DNA of 64,000 nucleotides, taken from Zygnema cylindricum (taxonomy: Eukaryota > Streptophyta > Zygnematophyceae > Zygnematales > Zygnemataceae). The position numbers and the translations under genes were made by a program. This document shows positions 10,546 through 22,049 of this stretch, piece by piece (the stretch's first letter is position 1; each line of letters begins with the position of its first letter). A model generated the notes under the pieces. That model was not told the origin of the DNA and did not search any database. It was given only the letters and a program-made list of their open reading frames with translations. Location of the stretch: NCBI GenBank assembly GCA_037447655.1, contig JBBHKE010002458.1, positions 1 to 64,000 on the forward strand, read 5' to 3'.

Positions 10546-10785
10546 ACTAAATTTTTAGAGAGTGTTGTTTTGAAAAGTCAGTTTCGTGCGTACGAGACAG
10601 TTCGTCCGTAACTGCTAATTAGATTTAATATGGAGGTTTGAATTGATTCACGGATTGGGGGAGCGAATGTATGTAAATAATTAAAGTGACGTAAAAGACT
10701 CATTGAGTGGTTTGAACAAGCATTGACAAATGGACGGTGGATCGCGAAGCGATCCGATGTGGAATAAACAAAATGTTGAAATAGG

Positions 10786-10960
10786 CGTCGCCGGTACGGC
10801 GCAGCTGCGACGCAGACAGGACAACGCATCTGCGATTATTTTGGATAAATATGCGCCACCAGTACGGAGCAGCTGCGATGCAGACAAGACAACACAGCTG
10901 CGGTTATTTTGATGTGATTTGTTTGGACAACGTAGTTGACGCAGCTGCGGATAATATGAC
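10786..10960. repeat. ~68-bp imperfect tandem repeat
   Basis: Two adjacent units share GTACGG(C/A)GCAGCTGCGA(C/T)GCAGACA(G/A)GACAAC and an ATCTGCGATTATTTTG-like end; a third partial unit follows (ACGCAGCTGCGG). No coding potential is supported. Confidence 0.7.
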
Positions 10961-11099
10961 AATTGTAGATTCTGAGTAATGATCATTGCACGATGGTAGC
11001 TTAATGGGTAGCTTGGTTTTTGACGTACAAAGATTGCGGAGATGTCGGTGTAAATATCTTGAACAACATTGGTTTGTCTTTTGGCTAATTAGTTTATTA

Positions 11100-12150
11100 T
11101 TGTAGATCTGCTCAGTCTGACATACCTTGAACTATTCGGGTATACTTACAATAATTAAGGTAGATGGTAGATACCGTACGGGTGGTATGTCTCCGTACAT
11201 TCAGTAGTGAAATCTCTGAGTATAACTTGTAGGACTTAGAATATTTTGAGAATCACAGTCAAGTTTATCAAAGCAATGGCAAACTGTTTTCTGCATCTTT
11301 GACCTGTTGGTGTGATCACTTTGTTTTGAGCTTTCATGTAATCTTTGTGGAGTTAGTTTATGATATAGAATCTATATGTGTGTGAAGTTTCATTCTATTG
11401 TGGTATCTTTGTAAGATTTTGTGAGCAGTCTAAGTGGGTAGTTTGAAAAGTTGTCAGCTGTTTTTGTGAAACTCTGGAGCATATATCTTCTAGATTCCTT
11501 GATGGTTTTGACTATACTTTTAGGAGTTTACATTGTCTATAACATACTGCCTTTTTGTGCAATTTGAGGTGATTTTGTTTAGTTTGGAGTAATATATGCT
11601 GTCTCAAATACAACTGTTTGAGGGGTAGCATGTGGTGCTTCCGAGAGTAGTCCATGGTTGAAATTAGATATGGACAATATAGATACTGTGAGTAGACAAT
11701 TCTGGTCCAAACACTTAGAATTTTGTCAAAAGATTTTTTGGTGAATCTTGTACATACGTTTTAGATGTTTTGATGATCTTTAGAGTATTTAGTTTAATTA
11801 GGAATGCTTAGTTTGATACAAAATGAGAGGTAAAGGAAATGAGAGCACTAAGTGCAGTTTAAGGTGTGTTGTGTTCTATTGTCCTTGATTTTGCTTGTAG
11901 TTTATATTTGTTTGGTTGAAAGACTTTTTTCATTTGTAGTTACATATCTTACAATATTTATCTATAGTTTGATAGGTGTTCCTCTTTGGGTTTGCTTCTG
12001 CTAACATGTCTAACAATGGCTCAACTCCTACCCTAGTGCTCCTCTGGGCTTTAGTGCTCCACTTGCTCCGCAAAGGACAAATAACCTAGCTGATGCAAGT
12101 GTGACTCATAGTGTAAGTGAATCGCAGCCGAGTCAGTATGCCCATGACCT
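11100..12150 (+). pseudogene. LTR and gag-start relic, second copy of the 193-935 family
   Basis: The left part has faint copia LTR features (CCGTACATTCAGTAGTGAAATC, GTAGGACTTAGAA). The segment 11660-12120 parallels 350-860, including the start codon context CTAACATGTCTAACAATGGC and the following gag codons, now frameshifted. It is cut off by a CA/CG microsatellite before the primer-binding site. Confidence 0.6.
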
Positions 12151-12156
12151 TGAACG

Positions 12157-12265
12157 AGCACGCACGCAAGCGCGCACGCACGCACGCAAGCGCGCACGCA
12201 CGCACGCGCGCACACACACACACAAACACACACACACATACACACTGTGATATCACACACACACA
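12157..12265. repeat. CA/CG-rich microsatellite
   Basis: Mixed (CGCA)n, (GCGC) and (CA)n tract, low complexity on both strands. The cysteine- or histidine-rich reading frames over it are compositional artefacts. Confidence 0.95.
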
Positions 12266-12379
12266 CTGTGATTCTGTGGCCGCCATTGGCACACCAAGTT
12301 AACAGTCTATTGAAAGCTCTCTCAGATAAAATATGCTTTCCCACTTTGTTTAAGAATAAATTTAGTTTGAACCCCAACA

Positions 12380-12470
12380 GATCTGATTAACCTCACCTCG
12401 TGAGGGCATGACTCCCCTGAGTCAAATGCAAAAAAAATGTCCAAATTAGAATTCTCCAAATTTGCTTGTT
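12380..12470 (-). repeat. left piece of a copia LTR split by the Ty3 insertion
   Basis: GACTCCCCTGAGTCAAATGC and the following CCAAATTTGCTTGTT match the segment of the copia LTR that reads GACTCCCCTGAGTCGATAGC...TGAATTTGCTC. The LTR continues at 25151 with TGTTTGAGCAGTTAATTA. The 12.7 kb in between is the Ty3-type element. Confidence 0.85.
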
Positions 12471-13644
12471 TGTCAAGCTCGAGTGCTTTTCAGGCACACT
12501 TCTATATTACCGAGGATTTCCGTACCCTTCCGACCCGTACTATTCTCAGATTACGGAGAAGCCAGCACAACCTGCCGGAAGGATTGAAGTATTTCCTCTA
12601 CTGAACAAGACGCACTTTGTTTCGTGCCTAACGGAGGCTGGACGACAAAGTTCTACCGTCTGAAAGATCGCAGTTCCGTCACATAGTACTAGCTTCCACC
12701 AGCCCTAGTGGAGGGTACATTGTGGATTGCCACGTAGACTTCCGGAGTGTAATCTAGATTTTGCTGTTAGCTGTCTATAGCAATTTAGTTCAGATTCAGC
12801 TGACCAGTGGTTAATTAATTACATTAAGTCAAAGCTTGGCACTTCCGTGTCCTTTTCTTGGTGGTTTGGCTTATAACTGCGGATCAAATAATAACTTCCG
12901 GCCGCGGATCTAGCCGTAGTCAGATGTTTAACTTTTTGCCCCAAGTGTAGTACGGACTATTTGGTCCTCTGTCAGTTCGATTGCTCTTGCTTGCCGCTCA
13001 TTGGTTCATAGCATAGTTCTGACTTTTGGACCTGATTTTGGACAAACTTTGATGTATAAGGCGCTTGAGGCCGAAGGAGACAGGTTGCTTTTCAGTATTG
13101 TCTCCTGTGAAAAGCCTCAGAAATTTCAACAAACCTTCTTTTGGAGAATCTTTGTGTTGTTTGACTCTATTGCCATCTCTGTTTTGGATTTGTCCATTTT
13201 GGGAATCATAGTTCGGGCTGGTGGTTGGCACTACCGTCCCTTTGGGTGATTTTTGGCTTTCGCTGTTTGAAACTGAGAAGAGTCTAGTCGGTTTTGAGCT
13301 GCGGACACCAAGGGTTGAAGGAGTACCATACCTATTTCCACTACCATCAGGAGAGATTTCGCCTTTCTCCCATTGTCATCGTAAATTGCCGAGGTATGTT
13401 AAGCTTGCCATCTTTTATATCTTCCATCTTATATTTTATTTCTGTGGTCAAGGTGATATTGTTAAAATATGAAACAACCATTCCTATTTGTTTTTATATG
13501 TCCACGTGGTAGTGCATTTGTGTCTTCACTTGTAGTCTCTTTTGCTTTGGTGTGGACTTCCCGGAGTAAAACTGCAATTTCCTGGTATCGAAACAGTGGG
13601 TTTTGAGGGAACGAATGCTATAGACTTCTTGTGGAATAAGTACA
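12471..13644 (+). repeat. terminal repeat segment alpha, left copy
   Basis: Begins TGTCAAGCTCGAGTGC and ends GGAATAAGTACA. It aligns throughout with 23692-24870 with scattered substitutions and small indels. Unlike the right copy it is followed by the internal domain, not by segment beta. It includes the primer-like site at 13583. Confidence 0.93.
13583..13596 (+). promoter_or_regulatory. possible tRNA primer-binding site
   Basis: TGGTATCGAAACAG starts with TGG, as a complement of a tRNA 3' CCA end must, and its first seven bases equal those of the initiator tRNA-Met site (TGGTATC); the remainder differs. The same site occurs in the right alpha copy near 24812. Under a classical LTR reading the LTR would end just before this site. 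Confidence 0.5.
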
Positions 13645-13770
13645 GTACTGAAAAGCAACACCTGTCTACTTCGGATTAGAGGGGATAGGAGCTTTTGACT
13701 TTAGAAGCTCTCTTGGCGGAAGCGAGTTTTGTTTTCTTTCGTTTATTCTTCTTTCGCGACCTTCGTCGTC

Positions 13771-15419
13771 ATGGGGGGAGGTGAAGCTCAAGATAAGAAT
13801 CTCTCCGGTGCCAGGCCGGAAGAACAGGCGGATCAAGAAGTGGTGGTATCAGAAGAAGAGTCACATGTTCCCGAAGAATCCGTCCCCTTCACCTCGCCTG
13901 CCAACATAGAGCGGTTTCTCCAGGGGATGATGCTTGAGCCTGTTAGGGTTGAAACTCCTTCAAAACCACGCAACCACAAACTTCGCCCCCATCTCCTCCT
14001 AGCCTCACTCCTGAACATTTTCCCTCCTTGGCGGAGGCCTCCAGAACCTTTGCCAAGGAAAGAAAGGAGTCCAGAGCATAGGCTCAAGAAAAAAACCGAG
14101 TGTTACCCCGGGCCAGGCCAAAAAGGCAAGCTCAGCGTGAGCCCCTTTTGGGTCCCATTCCAGAGGTCGGGCTTCACACCAGATCAAAGATTCCCACGGC
14201 CGAAATTCAGATTAACCTTGCGGTTTTGACGGATCCCAGCGGCCCTGGTCGAAAGGAACTCCTTGCTCTTCATGATCTTCATGAACTGAAGGTTAAGCAG
14301 GAGTTGGTGCAAAGAGTGTCTCGGTTGGATCGACCTCGGGTGATTAAACTAGTGGGAGGGGTAGTGGAGATTCTAAGTAGCTCTTCAGAGAGTGGTTCCT
14401 CCCACTCCTTGCGGGAACGGTGCAGGAGGGCTCCTCCTTCTCGCCCTCCTCCATCTTCTTCCCAAGACACTGCAGCAAGCCGACCGTCACGAGGGCGCCG
14501 AGCTTCGAGGTCTCGTAGGAGAGCAGGTGGCAGCGATAGCGGGGTTCCAACGCCAGGGAGGGGGAAGAAGTTTGACCACAGGGATAGGAAGGGTAGATTT
14601 GCACCTATTCCCAAGGAAGAACCTTCCCCAACGCCAGTGCCAGTCTCCACCGAGAGATCTTCCCCTCCAGCACCCCGGGTCCGCCCTGATGGAGGGTTGT
14701 GGCCACCCGAACCCACTGACCCAGAGGTTCCGGAAACCGAACCAAAAGAGTTGTCTGAGGGATTGTTTCGAGCCTGGCCTACTGATCCAAAAATTCTAGG
14801 AGCAGGGATAGCTGATCTGACAGAAGTAGTAGAAAGGGCTAAGGAACTAGTGGAAATTTTAAAATCTCAGGGCTCGGCTACGGCGGGGACTGGACCCGTT
14901 ACAATAGATTGGGAAGCGTTGGAGGAAGAACGGAGAAAGTTGTGGGAGCTGGAATTGAATCTCATCCGGGAAGCTAGGCGGAGGTCCAGTGGGATCCTCA
15001 GTGGGCGGATCCCTCCAACACCAGTAGCGAAAACCCCGCCCGGAGCTCCACCCCAGGCTCCTCCTTCGGAGATTGGTCAGGAACCTCCTCTTCAGCGGGA
15101 AGAGGGGGCAGACACAAGACCTAATATTGGGGGTTTGGGTGCAGATTTACCGTCTGAACTCGAAGCGGCTCCGCGGGAAGAGCCTACTTTTGTTTTGGTG
15201 GAGGTTTCTGAAGCTGTTGAGGCCTTAGTGGAGTTACGACCGGACGAAAGAATTCACATCCCCTTGAGACCGTCTACACCTCCTTCTCCTCCACCCAGAC
15301 TGTCCCCTGATCCTCCTCCTTTCCCTCCTCATCCTCCTACTTCCCACTCCCAGGCTCCGGCAGCAGAACCCCGGGACAATCCCATCTCCTCTCTATCTCC
15401 TTCCGTTTCCCTTACTTGA
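13771..15419 (+). pseudogene. Ty3-type gag, N-terminal proline/arginine-rich region
   Basis: A plausible start, MGGGEAQDKNLSG, lies at 13771, ~130 bp after segment alpha. Reading shifts from this frame to another near 13960-14100 (LPRARPKRQAQREPLLGPIP) and stays open for over 400 codons. The protein is rich in Pro, Arg, Ser and Glu, with a short helical stretch (EVVERAKELVEILKSQ). Basic, low-complexity N-terminal regions are common in Gag matrix-like parts, but there is no diagnostic domain here; the call rests on position. Confidence 0.6.
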
Positions 15420-15638
15420 GCCGACCGTGGGTCCCCAGGTCCGCTGAATTTACCCTATAAGTACGACGTATACTCCCCTCCTCACCGGCGTTCCCCATCC
15501 TCTAGTTCTGGAACTCCTCCCCCTGAAACCTCCAAAAGAAGGCATAGGAAACCGACCCCGTTTAGGAGACATACACCTTCTCCCCAAAACCGGCCTTCAT
15601 CTCCATCTTCTTCTCCATCCCTACCCCAAGATCAACCT

Positions 15639-17351
15639 TTGAACAGACCTCGGATCCACATCCCTTCAGAGGAGACAGTTCGTCAGGACGAAAGGTATTC
15701 CCGTGGATATCGAGGAGTAGACGAAGGGGAGTGGGCCCGTCCTTCCACTACATCAGGAGAGACAAGTTTTCAGACGCAGATACCCTCTGCTCACCGGGGG
15801 GCCAGGAATTCTTCCCGTGACGAATACCCTTCCTCCAGCCATCCTTTCAGGGGTTGGTACTTCCTCTGCGGGAGGAGTATCCGCACCTAGCAGAACAGCA
15901 TCTCCTACCGGAGGAGAAGGCGGTTCCAGTCTCGAAGAAGAGGACAAAGGGGTTACTTCGCCGGCACAGTTCGTTAGTCCCACTGGCCTTTCCTTTTCTC
16001 AGTTCACCCAATCAGCGGAAGACGAGAAAGAAATGGGGGATACTCGAATATTTACAGGGGACAGCTCAGGGATCGCTTTCTCAGATTTCGAGTTATTGTG
16101 GAAATCTTTTACCCAATCAAAAATCAATAAGTACAGGGGAGTTGCTATTCCTGACGATTTTGAAACAACTCTCTTTCCCATGATGGTCAACACCTCTCTG
16201 GAGGGGCGTTGGCAGATTATAAGGAGCTTCAACCTCTCTTGATGGCTCCAAGCATCAAAATCTCCGATCCGGCCCTGGATGCAGAAGTTTTACGAGCGGA
16301 GGGAGATTTGGCTGCCGCAGCGGTGACCCCTGTAACAGCTACCTTTACCGATGATATGAAGTTGCAGGCCCAAGGGAGGGCCTATGTTAACGAACTGCAA
16401 GCAATTCAGGCAGCTCGGGCTGCAACTCGTATGGTGGCGAATCATACCCCTTGCACCACTCTTCTAAACATGTGGAGACTCCTCTACACCGAGAGGAACG
16501 AATCAGCTATCAAGGAATTCACGGAATTCCGGTGTTTGAAAAATGAGATGCCTCAGACACTCTTTAACCGCCTCTCTAGTCTTGGTCAGAAGACTAAACT
16601 GTCTACCATTGACCTTCTCGCAACGGCAACCAAGTATTTCATTGCTGTCCGTAATTCCTTCGGACCGACAGGGCAGACTGCCTTCGATAACTGGATCGCA
16701 GGACAGGCCATCCAGGACATAAATCCCTCGGCCAAGGACATATCCCTGGTGGCCATGAAGTTATACGACCACTTCGTTCACAGTGAGGCGAGAGAAAAAG
16801 CCGTGACCGGCAAGGCAAGAGCGAATTTTGTAGGATTCGCCGGGGAAACTTCCTTAAGTGGGGAAGAACAAGCGGAACTCGAAGCTTTGCGAAAGCTTAA
16901 AAGGAAGCAAGTTGTGGACTGCGGGCCTGAACCTGCAATGGGGGCCGACGATCGGGTGATTTTGTACAATTGCCTAAATTGTCAACAACCTGGACATGGA
17001 TGGAAACGCTGCAGTAGAAAACTCAAACCGGAGCTAGCCCTCAAGTTAAAAGAATGGGAGGTAGAGCGTTCAGAAAGGAGCCACAAGCAGCATGAAGAAC
17101 GGCTCAAAGCAGGGGGGGGGGAGAGAACACCGGTCACAAAGAACAATTACCGACCCACTCCCCGAGCGAAACTTCGAAAATGTCCCAGTCCCAACTGCGG
17201 CAAATCAAACTGCCAAAGTTTGACGATGCTCAAATCTCCAACGAGATTCGAACCAAGTATACCACTGAGGGTCACAAATGCTAAGCCTGTGGTTTTATGG
17301 GGCACAAGGAGGGACAATGTTTCCGGAAGAACGGGATACCTAAGGTATTGA
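15639..17351 (+). pseudogene. Ty3-type gag: capsid-like and nucleocapsid region
   Basis: The frame changes near 16205 (from FPMMVNTSLEG into ADYKELQPLLMAPS), then a predicted helical capsid-like region runs through NELQAIQAARAATRM and PQTLFNRLSSLGQK. A CCHC zinc knuckle, CLNCQQPGHGWKRC (C-x2-C-x4-H-x4-C), begins at 16971 and would bind genomic RNA. A second knuckle in a different frame (C-stop-ACGFMGHKEGQC, about 17279-17320) carries a TAA between its first two cysteines. A run of nine G near 17111-17119 is the likely frameshift point between the two. Confidence 0.82.
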
Positions 17352-17433
17352 TGCAATTCGCTTTGTTCACGAAGGAGGAGAGACTGCCGTAAACCCTGTT
17401 CCCCTACAACTCCTTTATCTTTGGGAGCGCCCA

Positions 17434-18060
17434 GTGCTGCCTACACCAGTGACGTTAGAATTGGGGTTGACTTACCGTCCTGCTCCTCTTACGGTAGCGC
17501 AACGACTCCAAAGACAGAAGCAAGAGTTACTACAAAAGCTAGCAAAGCTTGAGCTTCAAAGCACATCGGGTGCTAATGACGATGATTTGATGGGCTGGGA
17601 TTTGGAACCCCCAAATGCCCACCATGCAAACAGTTTCCTGCACAAAGCATGGAATGTTGGAGTGGCAGATGGTCGTAGACAACTCCGCTCCTCAACCTCG
17701 GATCAAAGGAGAGACAGGCGGAAAATGGGCTAAAAGGACCACAACCGGAAGGCCTTTGGGCCTTTGTCTTTCACGCCGAGGGCAGTCATTCTTAACAGTG
17801 ACATAGGCCTTGGGATCAAGCCCACTCAACCCCCTCCTCTTCCTCCTCAACCTAAACTGCCTCTCAGTTTCGAAAATTACAAGAAAAAGAAACTGCAGCA
17901 GGAGACCAAATCACTGGAAGAGGACAAACAAAGTACAAAGGATTGGTTTGAGCGGTTTATGGCCGAACGCCCGGACGAGGATACACCAAAAACTCCACCC
18001 GTACCCGATTCCGGTTATGAAACTGATGGCAACGAAGAGATAGAACCGGATCAGGAATAG
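17434..18060 (+). pseudogene. linker between nucleocapsid and protease
   Basis: Two open segments (17434-17733, 17764-18060) in one frame with charged, coiled-coil-prone sequence (LTVAQRLQRQKQELLQKLAK) and an acidic tail (SGYETDGNEEIEPDQE). No known domain. The position between the zinc knuckles and the protease implies a Gag-Pol spacer. Confidence 0.5.
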
Positions 18061-18293
18061 GATTCGCCGACCTCCTCCCCAAAAGCTCTGCTCCCTTCCT
18101 CCAAGCCTGCTGTTATGCTGGTCATGCATTTGATGCTTTATGCCTTGACCTATGACAAGACCCTTGCTTCCTCCCATAATCTGCCCAAGAGATCCTCATT
18201 CAGGCCCTGGGAGAAGAGATCTATTCTGTAAAAGACAAAGGCGACAGGGTGCCACCACCCACGGCGGTATACTTGTCTTCAGATCCTAAGACC

Positions 18294-18860
18294 TTTATGG
18301 CGGATAGGGACTACAAAACTTTGTCCGTGGCACTCATTCTGAACCGGACCGGAAATTTCAAACTGAGCGGGTATGGCGGGTATTAGGACGTTGTGGTTGA
18401 TACCGGAGCACTTCCCAACCTCATTACTACTTCTGCATTGCAGAAAATGCCATAAGAACTCAGACCCCAGATCTGCCCGAGTAACATTTGCTTGAGCACA
18501 GTCAACAGCGGCAATCAGCCAGTCCATGGAATCATCAAAGCCATGGACATTGAATTCTCAGATGATGCGGGACAGAAGGTGACAATTGGACTTCCTTTCT
18601 TAGTGGTAGAAGGGAATCAGTTTGAAATTCTGTTGGGAATGGTAACTTGGACCCGCATGAATATGAGTTTGAGTGTTTGGAAGGAGCAATGTACAGTTCG
18701 GGACCCAGGAAATCCCGAAGGAACCAAAGTTGTGGTTCCTTTGGATTTATGGAACTGGGGAAAGACAAATGTTCCGGTGTCTGGCTGTTACCCGGTGTAT
18801 TCTACCACCTCTCCGGCTGAGCTGTTTGACAGTTCCACAGATATTGCCGAGGACATCTAG
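18294..18860 (+). pseudogene. Ty3-type aspartic protease
   Basis: The active site VVDTGALPNLI (Asp codon 18399-18401) is followed ~90 residues later by the family's hydrophobic-LLG motif (FEILLGMVTW). One monomer-sized retropepsin, which would act as a dimer to cut the polyprotein. Three in-frame stops lie in or around it: TAG at 18384, TAA at 18453 and TAG at 18858. The same frame runs on into the methyltransferase, so both once belonged to one polyprotein. Confidence 0.85.
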
Positions 18861-20140
18861 CAATTCTCGATTTCCAAGCGGTGGGAAAGGGAATACAAAG
18901 ACAGATTGTTGCAGGTGGCAAAACTCCGGCGGGGAGTGGATCAAACCTTCTCGGCCTTATTATTATCGAAAACAGATTCGACGATCCAGTCAGATGTTTT
19001 CAAAACCAAGACTGGGAGCGAGGACTTCAATCGACAAGTGGTGTCATTGAGAGTCCCAGACTACGGACTTCGGATTTTATCTTTATTTTCAGGAATCACT
19101 TCTGATTTGGAGGCAGTTTTAAAGTCAAGGAATCGAGTGGAGTCATACATAGCAGTGGAAAATTCACCGTAAGCACAAGCTGTTAGCGAACACCGCCTAC
19201 ACCAACTCCACCGCTTATATCCTCAACAGCTTCTAGTGTCTTCCATTTCCAAAGCTCACTGGAATCTTCCCCAGAATGTGGAAAATATAATGGCACCTCA
19301 ATTAGCTAGTCTGGGAAGAGTAGATCTGGTTGTGGCAGGATGGCCTTGTCAGGGATACTCCCTAGCAGGACAAGGAAGAGGACATCAGAATCGCCGAAGC
19401 GGAACCTTCTATCAGATGATTACATTGATATCGTGGATTCAGCAGCTCCAGGACACACCAGTGGGGTACATTATGGAGAATGTCCACCTGGGGGATGATA
19501 AACGAAAGCAGGTTGCAAAAAGTTGGAATCAGGTAACCCGTATTCAGGGAGCTCCTTTCGTTTTTGACGCTGCTCAAATGGGATCTCGAGCGCACAAACT
19601 GCGGGCATATTGGACCAAAATGATCCCTCTTCCAATCCTTCGTCAACTGTTGGAGAAACAAACCCCCAACCCCCAGATTTCAGTACAGCAGATACTTAGG
19701 AAAGGGAGAATGGCGACACCTGTAACAAAACCTGATCGTACACCTTTCTTCCAATGCAATATCCCTGGATTCCACGTCGAGCACTCCCCACGTTGGTATC
19801 TTTTCCTCACAGTCACGCCTACCGGAAAGGAGCACCTGGAATGATTTTTGATAGCAAAGAAAGACTTTGGACAGCACCAACAATATCGGAACGAGAACAG
19901 GCAATGGGATTTCATCCGGAAACCACGGCAGCACCAGGTATTTCAGACCTACAGCGGTGCACCATCATAAGGCAATGCATGGATTTAAATGCCATTACAT
20001 GGGTTGTAAAGCATGCTCTTGCCTATTCCAGTCTCCACGCTCCAGATTCACGCAGAAATTACCTTCAAACTCCACAGTTACTGTCCATGGAAGCAACTTT
20101 GCAGCTTGAGGGGGGGAGAGAAAAGAGAAAAATTCTAAAC
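18861..20140 (+). pseudogene. cytosine-5 DNA methyltransferase domain in the retrotransposon polyprotein
   Basis: Motif I is RILSLFSGI (19071-19097, cofactor binding). Motif II-like IAVENSP follows, then motif IV with the catalytic Cys in AGWPCQGYS (Cys codon 19347-19349), motif VI with the catalytic Glu in IMENV (ENV at 19476-19484) and a motif VIII-like DAAQMGSRAHKLRAYW (19568-19613). After a frameshift near 19820, a motif IX/X-like end follows (LWTAPTISEREQAMGFHP and CMDLNAITWVV). The DAA...RA...R-x-YW form of motif VIII and the ER-x-x-MGF block recall DNMT3/DRM-type enzymes more than DNMT1 or CMT; this is an impression without alignment. It would methylate C5 of cytosine in DNA. A TAA at 19170 and the frameshift break this copy. 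Confidence 0.92.
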
Positions 20141-20299
20141 CTGAGAGTTCCTTCAGCGGGGGGAGCTCAGAAGGAGACAGCTTAGCAGAAGTTGTTGGCA
20201 GTAAAGTATTATCCGAAGGAATAGAGGCAGATCCACAGGTTGGGCTAGAATTCGACATCAACCTTTGGGGAAGACCACCGGAAGCTTGGGCTGCGGTTG

Positions 20300-21555
20300 A
20301 GCCGGGAAAAATGGACTTGACTCTGAGGATCAGCTGGACCCTCAGCAGAAAGAACAGCTACCAGAACTCTTTGCTAGAAACACTCAGGTTTTCTCATGGT
20401 CCGAAACAGACGTCGAAATCTACAAAGGAACCCCCTTTTGGATAGATTTGATCGACAAAACCGCAACGGTTTGGCAGAAACTATATCCTCTCAGCTTCAA
20501 GGAGAAAGAGTTTATTACTGCGAAGGTTCAAACTTTGGTGGACGCAGGGTTGGTTCAGGAGAGTACCGGATTCCATGGGTTTGCTTCCCCCACAGTTCTC
20601 CCTCCTAAGAAGGATTCATCCCGGAAAACTGTGGACTTCCGAATGTGTGGGGACTACCGAATGTTGAACACGGCCACCATTCCTGACCGGTACCCAATGC
20701 CAACTCCGGAAGAGATATTCGACTCTCTCGCTGGGGCCACTATTTTCTCCACACTGGACATGAAGAATGGTTTCCACCAGATTGCCATGGAACCAAAACA
20801 CCGGGAGAGAACGGCATTCTGGGCCGGATCCAGACTTTATGAGTGGATTTACATGCCTTTCGGACTGAAGAATGCACCAGCAAAGTTCCAACGGGCCATG
20901 GACGAAGCGCTCCGAGGAATCGATTGTGCCAAATGCTACATCGACGATGTGATAATATTTTCCAAGACCTTTGAAGAACACCTGGAGCATATCCAGATCG
21001 TTCTCCGGGCTCTTCAAGCAGCGGGCTTGAAATGTCACCCGGGCAAGGGTATTTTTGGGGTGCAGAAAATCATTTACCTCGGACATGAGGTAACTCCTGG
21101 GACATTGGGTCCCCATATGGTGAAGGTTGCAGCCCTCGACGCTCTTCCTCCCCCGCAGGACATTTCTGCCTTGCGCACCTTTCTCGGCCTGGCTAACTAC
21201 TATCGCAGGTTTATTCCCGAGTTCAGTAGTCACGCCCAGCCCCTCAATAAGCTATTACGGAAAGATCAAGAATGGCAGTGGGCCGAGGAACAGCAGATCG
21301 CTTTCCAGTTCTTGAAGGATGCCCTGAAGCAGCACCCAGTGCTCCGGATGCCTGATCACCAGAGACCTTTCCTCTTTTACACTGATTGGAGCAGGTTTGG
21401 ATTGGGAGCTGTTTTGGCTCAAGTTGACGACGCAGGTGCCGAGTATGTGGTGGCTTACGCCAGCCGGAGCAATAACCGAGCTGAGGGAAATTATAGCAGT
21501 TATCATGGGGAGCTTCTTGCCGCGGTTTGGGCCATCCAGCATTTCAGACCTTATT
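20300..21555 (+). pseudogene. Ty3-type reverse transcriptase and start of RNase H
   Basis: A long open frame (376 codons from the first Met at 20448, open upstream to about 20300 through ELFARNTQVFSW). Reverse transcriptase blocks in order: CGDYRMLNTATIPDRYPMP, FSTLDMKNGFHQIAM, YMPFGLKNAPAKFQ, the catalytic YIDDV (20937-20951) and IIYLGHEVTPG, then the connection TFLGLANYYRRFIP. RNase H starts with FYTDWSRFGLGAVLAQ. This is the least damaged part of the element. A one-base frameshift near 21553 moves the rest of RNase H into another frame. Confidence 0.95.
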
Positions 21556-21890
21556 GTACGGGGTCCATTTCACACTAATCACCGATCACCAACCCTTGAA
21601 GTGGATCATGGAAAATAGTAAGTTGACCGGCAAACTCGCCAGATGGGTTCTTATCCTACAGGAATATGATTTGAGCATTCTCCACCGGGAAGGGGAAATT
21701 CATGGGAATGCCGACGGACTGAGCCGAAACCCCGATCCTTCTACCCTGGATTCCACCGGGGCTCGGCACGACGAGGATCCGCAAATCAGTTTGGGACTCA
21801 TTCGAGCATCCTCCGCCTTCATTTGGCTTCTTCCATCTGGGGGGGTATTGTCAACTTTTGCAGCAGATGTTGAGGGGCAGGCACCCATAG
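21527..21890 (+). pseudogene. Ty3-type RNase H, second half
   Basis: Continues RNase H in the shifted frame: the LLYGVHFTLITDHQPLKW block with the conserved TDH, then LARWVLILQEYDLSILHREG and GNADGLSR, the standard end of Ty3 RNase H (ADALSR). Spacing to the integrase zinc region is normal. Confidence 0.9.
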
Positions 21891-22049
21891 GAGCCGGACG
21901 GAAAGACATTTGGAATGACTCCGAAGCTCTCCAATCTATTCAACAGGGATCCCCTCTTCCCCACTTGGCTGGAATTCAATTATCCTGAGTTTAGACTCGG
22001 ATGGCGGCGTATGAATGGGACCGAGGAGTGCTCCTTCGGAAATGGACAG

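Noticed and set aside
12086-12377. Cysteine-rich minus-strand peptides near 12.1-12.4 kb
   Set aside because: Translations of the CA/CG microsatellite.
14279-14716. Minus-strand frame of 145 codons inside the Ty3 gag
   Set aside because: Antisense of a longer proline/arginine-rich frame and without any domain.
20616-21233. Minus-strand frame of 205 codons opposite reverse transcriptase
   Set aside because: Shadow of the conserved reverse transcriptase frame.
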